From Clostridiales bacterium (GTDB lineage Bacteria > Bacillota > Clostridia > Christensenellales > Pumilibacteraceae), in NCBI GenBank assembly GCA_029070965.1, contig JAIEBI010000057.1, forward strand, positions 1 to 64,000: a stretch of 64,000 nucleotides of DNA. Direction: 5' to 3'. Of this stretch, positions 52,889 through 61,302 are shown piece after piece (positions within the stretch are counted from its first letter, which is position 1; every line of letters begins with the position of its first letter). The notes beneath the pieces are model-generated. The model was not told the origin of the DNA and made no database searches. It saw only the letters and a list, made by a program, of their open reading frames with translations. A program made the translations under genes and the position numbers.

Positions 52889-55692
52889 AGCTTCTCACTT
52901 TGCCCATGAGCGGCGGCGCGCTTTTCCCTTCTTTCTCGCACAAGCTCGTGTATCCACTTGAACTTAAATTTGCGTACGGCAATATCAAGCAGGAACAGCA
53001 CGATGGCGATTATCATAAACGTCCAGCGAGGGTCGAACTTATTGTGAAGCGCGTCAACATCTCTGTCGAACACCGACCACGGCTCGTCAAGCGAAATAAC
53101 CCTGCCGCCGCCGTCAACTGCGAGCTGCTTCATAAAGCTTTCACATGATTTACTGTCAACAAATATGTCGTATTCCTTGGAATACGAGAATACTCTGTAT
53201 TCGCTGTGCCGAGCAATCAAATTGTTGTCATCGTCAAGCTTGGATATAACAACATTGTAAACACCAGATTCGGTGATTTCAAACTTAATATTGGAATAGC
53301 CTTGCTCGGGCGTGGGCGCGATTTTTGTAACCAGCTTTTCCTCTTGCTCGCCCGTAGGAACGGTATACACCGCAAGCTCTATCCTGTCGCCGTCGTTCAT
53401 TTCGGTAAATATGCTCGCGGTGGTAGAATAGTTGTCCTCCGCAAAATTGACAGTCATACCGGAATAGCGAATATCGACGGTGGGTAAAAGGGTTCTGATT
53501 GTGTTTGTAATAATTTTAACGCCTGCGTCGGACGACATAAACCCACTTGACCAGCCCTCGCCGGTAAGATCGCACATAAAGCTGCCCACTCTGCCCTCTC
53601 CGTAACGCCAATGCGCCAAAATGGGTACAAACTCGCCGGTAAGCGGAACGTACAGCTCTTCGCTGTCCTTGATTTTTGTGCCGAAGTATCCGCCGAGCTC
53701 GGGTATATCCTCTTTTTTAACGCCGTTTACAACGGAGGTATGGTCGCCGATATCGGGACGGAAGGGCTCGGTACTGATATCGGTTATTTCGGGCAATTTC
53801 AACTCTTGGCTGATTTTGTCGGCCAATGTGCTGTCCCATACTCTGTAATATCTGCCGTGACCCAATGCGGCTGCATTTGCCATGTCAATATCAAATTGAC
53901 TGTTTTGGTCGATGCCGATTGCAACCATCGAGAAGGTGATGCCCTTTTCGTAGTTGGCGCTAATTACGTCACCGTATTCTTCAAAGGTCTTATCACCAGG
54001 CTGGCCGTCCGATACCAAAATGATATGGCAACGCTCTATGATATGCCGCGCTTTCAGTGACAACAGTGCTTCGCCCGCACGCTTGATAGCGCCGGCGTAC
54101 TGAGTGCCGCCGCCCATTTCTATATCGTTGATGGTACGGAGCAGACGCGATTGCTGAGTTGCGGGAATAAGCGTTTGCTCTATCTGGAACTCTGTTTCCA
54201 GAGTCATAATGCCGCAGTAGTCGCGTTCGCTGAGTGCGTACACCGCCGCTTCGGCGCCGCGCTTTGCCTCGTCAAGTCTGGTTCCGCCGCCAAGGTCTGA
54301 GCTCATACTGCCGGAACGGTCTATTATAATCATAACGCCGAGGGGTGGAGTATAATTTATAGACTGAACGGGCAGCATTTCCTGATACAACGTCGGCACC
54401 CTAACGCCGTCGCTCGAAATGGTGTACATGTCGGAACGGTCGTACATATTGGCCACGGTATTGCCGTACTCGTCCTCGCGCATTCCGCCCACGGTAAACA
54501 AGCCGCCGCCGATATCGTGAACGTAAGCATAAAGCATATCCACAAATCCGTCGGGCATATCGCGGTTGGCAATGTTCATCAAAACTACCTCGTCGTACTC
54601 ACGCAAAGCGTCGAGGGTTTTGGGCATCTTTTCATTGTCGGTAACGTTGACGACCTCCGCCGAATATTCCTCGCCGTCGCCCAAGGACGCCACAAACTTT
54701 TCGGACGAACCGCTGTCCCTTTCTATAATAAGAATTCTGTTGCTCGATTTGATATAAACATACGAATAGTATTCGTTGTTATACGAAATCTCGTCGTTGA
54801 CGCTTTCTATACTAAACTTGAGCTTGTGCATGTTCGGCGTTGAAAGCGTAATGTTAAACTCAAACTTCTGCTCGGAAGCGACGATGTCTATCTCCTGCGT
54901 TTCCAACAGCTGCTGACCGTCGGCGGTGGAGTCGTCGTAGAGCGAAAGTTTGGCATGGCCTATGCCGTTATTGCGCGCGCGCACGGTTACCGTCACCTTA
55001 AACTCCGTGTCCAGCGACACGAAATCCTCGGGAAGCTCGACATCCGAAATAAGCACTTCGTTTCTATCGGCATAAACGTTGGGGAAATAAACGGAATTGA
55101 CCTGAATTCCATTGGCGGACATTATTTTTATAGCCGTCAAGGCGTCGCCGTCCGTTTGCGCTCCGTCCGAAATGAGTACCACCTTGCCGTTCCTTTGGTT
55201 GGTGAACAGGCTGCGTGCATAGTCAAGCGCCCCCGCTATGTTAGACGCCGAATCGTTGGGTGTCTTGGCATTGAGGTAATTGCGGAAAACCCCGTCGGTG
55301 TTCGTGCTCATCTTTGCCGCATACACTTGGTCGTAACCGAACGTAACAACACCCACCTTGTACTTTTTGCCGCTGTCGTCTATAACAGTGCGCACAAAGT
55401 CGTCCTTGTCGTAATCCGTCGTGCCATACTTTTCTCCGCTGTACGACCTGTCGACAAGAATAAGGACTTCGTTGCTCTTGTCCGCTTTGTCGTAGGTAAA
55501 GTACATGCCGGACAGCGTAAAAATACACAGTGTCATAATAACAAGGTGCAAAACAAGCGAAATTATTCTGTTGCGATTGCGCCTGTACTTTTTGGCTATC
55601 CTGAAATGCGGGAAAAGCGCAAGGAAGAACGCAGGTATCAGCAGTACCAGCCACCACGGGGAATTTAGAAATTCGATTTGAAAATTCGTCAT
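52885..55692 (-). CDS. VWA-domain membrane protein with GATase-like region
   Basis: MIIIDRSGSMSSDLGGGTRLDEAKRG MIDAS; N-term and C-term TMs; ILVDRSYSGEKYG second VWA-like; YAYVHDIGGGLFTVGG. Confidence 0.9.
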   Translation of the reverse strand: MTNFQIEFLNSPWWLVLLIPAFFLALFPHFRIAKKYRRNRNRIISLVLHLVIMTLCIFTLSGMYFTYDKADKSNEVLILVDRSYSGEKYGTTDYDKDDFVRTVIDDSGKKYKVGVVTFGYDQVYAAKMSTNTDGVFRNYLNAKTPNDSASNIAGALDYARSLFTNQRNGKVVLISDGAQTDGDALTAIKIMSANGIQVNSVYFPNVYADRNEVLISDVELPEDFVSLDTEFKVTVTVRARNNGIGHAKLSLYDDSTADGQQLLETQEIDIVASEQKFEFNITLSTPNMHKLKFSIESVNDEISYNNEYYSYVYIKSSNRILIIERDSGSSEKFVASLGDGEEYSAEVVNVTDNEKMPKTLDALREYDEVVLMNIANRDMPDGFVDMLYAYVHDIGGGLFTVGGMREDEYGNTVANMYDRSDMYTISSDGVRVPTLYQEMLPVQSINYTPPLGVMIIIDRSGSMSSDLGGGTRLDEAKRGAEAAVYALSERDYCGIMTLETEFQIEQTLIPATQQSRLLRTINDIEMGGGTQYAGAIKRAGEALLSLKARHIIERCHIILVSDGQPGDKTFEEYGDVISANYEKGITFSMVAIGIDQNSQFDIDMANAAALGHGRYYRVWDSTLADKISQELKLPEITDISTEPFRPDIGDHTSVVNGVKKEDIPELGGYFGTKIKDSEELYVPLTGEFVPILAHWRYGEGRVGSFMCDLTGEGWSSGFMSSDAGVKIITNTIRTLLPTVDIRYSGMTVNFAEDNYSTTASIFTEMNDGDRIELAVYTVPTGEQEEKLVTKIAPTPEQGYSNIKFEITESGVYNVVISKLDDDNNLIARHSEYRVFSYSKEYDIFVDSKSCESFMKQLAVDGGGRVISLDEPWSVFDRDVDALHNKFDPRWTFMIIAIVLFLLDIAVRKFKFKWIHELVRERREKRAAAHGQSEKL

Positions 55693-55701
55693 ATTCCCCT
55701 C

Positions 55702-57801
55702 CTATATCCTCGACCGCGATTGCAGCCACCATTCGACAAACAGCAGCGCAACAAGTGCGGCGGCAAACCACACAAGCAAGTCGTCAAACGTCATAGTCGG
55801 AACAGGCTTAATCACCGACCCCGGCATCAAATCCACAACCAAGTCGATATTGCTTTCGTCGGCGGGAATTTTTACGAAAAAGCTTTCGGTAATGGCGTTT
55901 TTAACGCCGAATATGGTTTGTGTAGTAGTGTAGTTACCCACTTGTTTAAGAACGTATTCCTTGGGGAATTCCTTTATCGTTTCCGTCTTGCCGCCGCTTT
56001 GAAGCTCCAGCTCAGTGCCGCGCGCTTTAAACGTTATTTGGTCGTTGACGTCAAATATATATTGCGTAAACGTCGACGGAATAAAGTATTCGAATATGTT
56101 GTAAATGAGCGTAGGGAATTCGAACGAAACCGCTATGTCGGAAAAGGCGGTACTAAACGTCATAATGGCTATTTTTTCGTCCGCCGTGTTCTTACATATA
56201 AACACCGGTTTGCCCTCGCACTGCATAACCGTGGTGTAGCCCTCCGGATAAGTGCTTATGCCGCTGTAACTTGTAATGAGCAGCTTGCTTATGTTCATAT
56301 AGTTAATAAGCGGGTGCGTGTCGGGCGCTATCAAGTTCTTATCCACACCGGCTACCGTCCTGTCGAGCATAACGCCAAGCTCGTTGGGCAGCCTTGTGTT
56401 GTAAGAAACGCCTGTCTGCTGCGAGGGTAAAGGATTAACCAAAAATACTACGCCGTCGGTAGGTACCTCGGTCGGCATTGCGTGTTCGAAGATGTATAAA
56501 TCGTAACCGCTCATTTGGGGAACGGCGTCCTCGCCGCGCACCTCGTCTATCTCGATGTCCCAGCGGCTACGAAGCGCGTTACCTATGGACATAAGCGCCG
56601 AATAGAAGAATATGCTCGGCTTGGGGCTGGCGTACTGAACCTTTAATGTAGGCTTTACGCCGCCGTACAGCGTGACGGAGTTGTCCGCGATTATCGCGTC
56701 GCCTTCGAATACTATACTTGCGCTCGCCGACGAATACGCTACAACATACTCGCTAACCTGTCTATCGGGACCGTTTGTATCGAATATTACGGTTGTCACC
56801 TCGCCGGATATCAGCTGCCTGTTAAAGCTCGCTTCAATCGGACGCACGTACTCGGCGTCGTTGCCGAACACATTGACGTTAATCAAAAAGTCGACATTTA
56901 CTTCAACGTTTTCGCCGTACGACACGACGTCGGCGTAAAAGGTGTAATAACCCTCGTCCAATTCGGCGCGCAAGTTAAGCACGGCTACGTTCACCTCTTG
57001 TGCGCCGCGCGACACGTCCACAACGGTAACGCCGTTGTTATTCAAATACTTTTTGCCGGTAAATAAATAAACCTCCGCCAACGGATTTTCAGTGGTTATA
57101 TCCCCCGCCATTTTCATAGCGCCCTCTATGTCGGCGCTGCCGAACGTGCAAGCAAGCGGATTATAGCTGTCGTCGCACACCGATTTAAGCTCGGCAAGCC
57201 TTTGCATAACAGCGGTTTCCATGTCCGCTCCGACGCGGTAAAACAGCTTGGTAACATTCTCTGTCTCGTTGGTGCGATTTGCCATTTCGCTACCAATCGG
57301 GGCGTTATCGTTTGTATCGACGACATCATACATATCGGCGGATATTTCCTTATCCTCGAATATTATCGCGTTTGTGCCCGCAAGAATAATGGTGAGCTTA
57401 CCGTCGTCCTTAAAGGTTTTTCCGACAAGGTCGATAACGCCGTCCACAGCCTCGTCGAACCGCGTATAATGCTCGTCGTCGTAGCGCGTTGTGGCAAGCA
57501 TGCTTGCCGACGCGTCGATTACGATAACCTTTTCCTTGCTGCTCAGTTTTTGTTCGTCCGGCACCGCGGGCTGGGTAAGAATAAAAGCGAGCAAAACGAA
57601 AATCAAAATTTGGCAAAGCAAAATCAAAAGGTTGCGCAGCTTGTTTATGGGCAAACGCTTCTTTTGATACTTTAAGCTAAGCTTCCACACAAACGTGCTG
57701 GAAAGCAGCTTTTGCTGATAGTTGGGCTTGATAATGTAAATTATAAACAAAACAACCAAGCTCAGCAATCCGAGTAATCCCAAAGGCAGAAGTAAACTCA
57801 T
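55702..57801 (-). CDS. BatA-like N-terminal TM and VWA-domain protein
   Basis: MSLLLPLGLLGLLSLVVLFIIYIIKPNYQQKLLSSTFVWKLS; VIVIDASASMLATT. Confidence 0.88.
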   Translation of the reverse strand: MSLLLPLGLLGLLSLVVLFIIYIIKPNYQQKLLSSTFVWKLSLKYQKKRLPINKLRNLLILLCQILIFVLLAFILTQPAVPDEQKLSSKEKVIVIDASASMLATTRYDDEHYTRFDEAVDGVIDLVGKTFKDDGKLTIILAGTNAIIFEDKEISADMYDVVDTNDNAPIGSEMANRTNETENVTKLFYRVGADMETAVMQRLAELKSVCDDSYNPLACTFGSADIEGAMKMAGDITTENPLAEVYLFTGKKYLNNNGVTVVDVSRGAQEVNVAVLNLRAELDEGYYTFYADVVSYGENVEVNVDFLINVNVFGNDAEYVRPIEASFNRQLISGEVTTVIFDTNGPDRQVSEYVVAYSSASASIVFEGDAIIADNSVTLYGGVKPTLKVQYASPKPSIFFYSALMSIGNALRSRWDIEIDEVRGEDAVPQMSGYDLYIFEHAMPTEVPTDGVVFLVNPLPSQQTGVSYNTRLPNELGVMLDRTVAGVDKNLIAPDTHPLINYMNISKLLITSYSGISTYPEGYTTVMQCEGKPVFICKNTADEKIAIMTFSTAFSDIAVSFEFPTLIYNIFEYFIPSTFTQYIFDVNDQITFKARGTELELQSGGKTETIKEFPKEYVLKQVGNYTTTQTIFGVKNAITESFFVKIPADESNIDLVVDLMPGSVIKPVPTMTFDDLLVWFAAALVALLFVEWWLQSRSRI

Positions 57802-58694
57802 TCCATTACACCTACCTTTAACAACTCTTCAAACAGCACATTCTCTATCGGACTATCTGTAACTACCGAAATAAACTCCGCGCCGCGGGAATGACAAAAG
57901 CTTCTCAGCTCGTCTTGGTAATCGGCAAGAGCCTGCGCGTACGCATTTTGCATGCTGCGGGTAATGCGAAGCTTCATATTGCGCTCGTCCATATCGGTTT
58001 CCGCTTCTGCGTCTATCATGTGCACTCTGCCCTCGTACGTAGGGTCGACCTCATCTGGCGTGAGCACCTGTACAAGCAAAACCTGACGCTTTTTAAAACA
58101 CAAATAATCGATTGCCTTTTTCCAATCGCTTTCGGTAAAAAAGTCGGAAATGATGACGGTAAGTCCGTCGTTGGAGCCTGTCTGGCTGTTAATGACGGCG
58201 GACGCAATATCACTTTCGCCACTGAACTCTATATTTTCCAGCGCGCGGATGGCACGGAAAAAGGAATTTTTGCCGACGATGGTGCCGTACGGGTTTTGGG
58301 CAACGCCGTCCTTGATAAGATTAAACGATAACTTGTCGGTATTATGGACAGCCAAAAACCCCAAAGCCGCCGCAACCCCTACGGAGTACGCGGATTTTTG
58401 GGGACTTACCCTTCCCATCGACGCGGAGCAATCGAGCATAATTTGAATATGCATTTGCCGCTCGTCGGTGAAAAGCTTTATAAAAAACTTTTCGAATCGG
58501 CTGAACAGGTTCCAATCTATACGGCGAAGGTCATCGCCAAGTACGTATTCTCTGTAATCGGCGAACTCCACCGTTTGTCCGTAGTTGCGTACAAAGTGCT
58601 TGCCGCCGAAAAAGCCTGCCAAATCAGACCGAAGATTTAAAGCCAATGTCTCTAACCGACTGAAAAAGTCATCATTTAAGTAAGAGACAGCCAT
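57798..58694 (-). CDS. DUF58 domain protein
   Basis: FADYREYVLGDDLRRIDWNLFSRFEKFFIKLFTDERQMHIQIMLDCSASM. Confidence 0.93.
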   Translation of the reverse strand: MAVSYLNDDFFSRLETLALNLRSDLAGFFGGKHFVRNYGQTVEFADYREYVLGDDLRRIDWNLFSRFEKFFIKLFTDERQMHIQIMLDCSASMGRVSPQKSAYSVGVAAALGFLAVHNTDKLSFNLIKDGVAQNPYGTIVGKNSFFRAIRALENIEFSGESDIASAVINSQTGSNDGLTVIISDFFTESDWKKAIDYLCFKKRQVLLVQVLTPDEVDPTYEGRVHMIDAEAETDMDERNMKLRITRSMQNAYAQALADYQDELRSFCHSRGAEFISVVTDSPIENVLFEELLKVGVME

Positions 58695-59836
58695 TATTTT
58701 TTAGAAAATCTCCGCTTGGATTTTTTTTCTTTTACTTCATTGTTTGCGTCAACGTTTTCCACGCCGTCGGCGTTTGCCATTATGGGCTCAGCGGACATCG
58801 GCTGTTCCGTGTTTTCCGAAAGGTCAAGCGTCCTTGCGGTCGGCTCCAGCCTGAACAGCGTAGCCATTTCATCCAATATCATCTTGATGACCATATCGGG
58901 AGTTACCCGCCCCGCAATAGCCTCGAAATTCATCTTCATGCGGTGGCGAAGAACGGGATACGCTATGGAATTGATATCGTTGTACGACACATTGAACCTG
59001 CCGTTCAAAAGCGCCTTTACCTTTGCGGCGGATATTATAGCCTGACCGGCACGCGGGCTGGCGCCCAAACGCACGTATTTTTTGGCGGCCTGCGACGCGC
59101 ACTCGCTGTCGGGATGAGTCGCCGAGCAAAGCGTCATAGCGTAGCGCAACACCTCGTCGGCTACGGGGATTTGGTTGGCGGTAGCGCGCATTTCCAAAAG
59201 GTCCTCGCCGTTACACGCGGCTTCAGCAACCTCCGCCATCGTCTTTTGCGTAAGGCTGACAATATTCATAAGCTCGTCAAGACTGGGATTCTTGACGATG
59301 AGTTTAAACATAAAGCGGTCCATCTGCGCTTCGGGCAGCGGATAGGTACCATCCTGCTCTATGGGGTTTTGCGTAGCAAGAACAAAGAAGGGCTCATTGA
59401 GCTTGCGCGACACACCCATAACGGTAACGGTGTGCTCCTGCATAGCCTCCAAAAGCGCCGACTGGGTTTTGGGCGTAGCACGGTTAATCTCGTCCGCAAG
59501 GATTATGTTGCTGAATATAGGTCCCGGCTGGAATTGGAAGGACGAATTGCCCTTGTCGTCCTTGACGACAATGTTGGTACCTGTAACGTCAGCAGGCATA
59601 AGGTCGGGAGTGAACTGAATACGCGAAAAGGGTAAGCTGAATACCCTGCCGAGCGAACGCACAAGGCGGGTTTTACCTACACCGGGTACGCCCTCCAAAA
59701 GAACGTTACCACCGGCTATCATAGCGATAATCGTACCTTCGACTATTTCCTTTTGACCGATAACGTCGCGTTCTATCTGAGCAAAAATATTTTTGCACTG
59801 TTCGCTGAATTTAGCGATATTCTTTTCCGTAACCAT
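58694..59836 (-). CDS. MoxR-family AAA+ ATPase
   Basis: GNVLLEGVPGVGKTRLVRSLG Walker A, ILADEINRATPKTQSALLEAMQE. Confidence 0.96.
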   Translation of the reverse strand: MVTEKNIAKFSEQCKNIFAQIERDVIGQKEIVEGTIIAMIAGGNVLLEGVPGVGKTRLVRSLGRVFSLPFSRIQFTPDLMPADVTGTNIVVKDDKGNSSFQFQPGPIFSNIILADEINRATPKTQSALLEAMQEHTVTVMGVSRKLNEPFFVLATQNPIEQDGTYPLPEAQMDRFMFKLIVKNPSLDELMNIVSLTQKTMAEVAEAACNGEDLLEMRATANQIPVADEVLRYAMTLCSATHPDSECASQAAKKYVRLGASPRAGQAIISAAKVKALLNGRFNVSYNDINSIAYPVLRHRMKMNFEAIAGRVTPDMVIKMILDEMATLFRLEPTARTLDLSENTEQPMSAEPIMANADGVENVDANNEVKEKKSKRRFSKK

Positions 59837-59853
59837 ATTTTACCTCTGTGTAA

Positions 59854-59876
59854 GCACGCCGCATATAGCGGCGTGC
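59854..59876. other. Intercistronic GC hairpin upstream of moxR RBS
   Basis: GCACGCCGC-atata-GCGGCGTGC, no U-tract on the minus strand. Confidence 0.6.
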
Positions 59877-59907
59877 GGATTAAATTTTTTACAATAGCAA
59901 TCGAACC

Positions 59908-61113
59908 TTACAGCAATATTCCAAAGTAGGCTTCTACCGCCGCAACAAGCTCGGGCGGATAGCCGTCCGTTCCGTTGGCAAGCATATCCATGGCAAGCCC
60001 GTGGAAGTAATCGAAGTTTTCGCCGTACTGTGTTTCGCCGTCGATAATGGTGTTTCCGGGGGTTGCGGGATTGCCGCCGCCGGGGCCCTGAGAGGGCGGA
60101 ACAGGCATATCGTCGGGAATAGGCGAATCTTTGGGGTCGCCGTCCTTGTCGGAATTGTTGTCGTCCGGATGGTCTTTATCGTCGGGGTTTTTGTTCTTAT
60201 TGTCGGGGTCGTAGTAATAGTTGTAACCCAAGTCCGCTTCGTCGTCGTACTTGGCAAAAACCACGTTGACCGTCATATTTTTTTGAACGTTGTCCTTAGT
60301 GAACACAATAGGCTGATAGCCGGCCGCATTGGGGAAATACTCCACCCCATTTTCGTCTACCCACTTTTCAATATAATAGCCGTCGGCGATAACAGCCTTG
60401 GCAAACGCAGTACCGCCCTTTTCAACCTTGTCGGTCTTGGTCTTATCGGTGTTGTCCTCCGAACTGCTTACCAATATGGCTCCGTCTTCCGCATCACCGA
60501 TTTTTAATAATCCGCCGTCTTCCTCCCCACTCACCTTGTACGTAACGGTATAAGTGGGCGCGGTGGAGCCGGAGCCGGCGCCAAAGTTGCTGTCGCTGCA
60601 AAGCTCGTACAGCGTAGGGATAACGTCGTAATCGCTGAGCGCGGTAACAACGGCCATACCCGCGCCGAACGGACAAGCAATGCTCGCGGCGCAAATTATA
60701 GCGGTTGTAATTTTGGTTTTGATAAGCTGACCGCCGCTCTTTTTAACAGCCGCAGCAAAGGTCGCCGACGCGTCCTCGCGCTGGCGCCGAGCCATATACG
60801 AATCGTCGCCGCGAAGCTGGTACATAGTAATCATACGCTCGTCCAAGCCCGCGCGGTCGATACGCTTCATAACCTCCATATCGGTAAAGCTGAACACGAC
60901 AAAATAGAACAACAGCGCAGCGCCTATCCATGCGGCAACGCCCAGTCCCAATGACAGCCATAAGCCCTTAAACTCAAAAATCCAAGTAATAAAAGCCAGC
61001 AAAAACATAACGGCAAAGCCCGCGGCCATTCCGCAAAGTACGGACTTGATAATCCGCTCTTTTTGCAAGTCGTTTCGACACTTTTTAATTACTTCGGCTT
61101 GGGAAGTTTCCAT
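59908..61113 (-). CDS. Membrane protein with InlB-like beta domain and Asp/Lys-rich linker
   Basis: Start at METSQAEVIKKC with GGAGAGG RBS; 3 TMs; GDAEDGAILVSSSEDN; LDERMITMYQLRGDDSYMARRQREDASATFAAA. Confidence 0.7.
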   Translation of the reverse strand: METSQAEVIKKCRNDLQKERIIKSVLCGMAAGFAVMFLLAFITWIFEFKGLWLSLGLGVAAWIGAALLFYFVVFSFTDMEVMKRIDRAGLDERMITMYQLRGDDSYMARRQREDASATFAAAVKKSGGQLIKTKITTAIICAASIACPFGAGMAVVTALSDYDVIPTLYELCSDSNFGAGSGSTAPTYTVTYKVSGEEDGGLLKIGDAEDGAILVSSSEDNTDKTKTDKVEKGGTAFAKAVIADGYYIEKWVDENGVEYFPNAAGYQPIVFTKDNVQKNMTVNVVFAKYDDEADLGYNYYYDPDNKNKNPDDKDHPDDNNSDKDGDPKDSPIPDDMPVPPSQGPGGGNPATPGNTIIDGETQYGENFDYFHGLAMDMLANGTDGYPPELVAAVEAYFGILL

Positions 61114-61196
61114 AATTTTTACCTCTCCTATATATTGTACCACAATTAGCAAGCAATGTCACTCGAATTATGGCGGTTTGTATAAATTTTTTATGC

Positions 61197-61242
61197 AATA
61201 TAGCGCCCACCGCGGCATCTTTGCCGTGATAGACGCTATATT
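61197..61242 (-). terminator. Terminator-like hairpin after LRR gene
   Basis: AATATAGCG...CGCTATATT outer stem with inner CACGGCAAAGATGCCGCGGTG. Confidence 0.5.
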
Positions 61243-61302
61243 ATTAACATTGCAGCAGTTGTTTGACGGAAATGATTGACCGATAATCGGCATTAAACCG
61301 TT

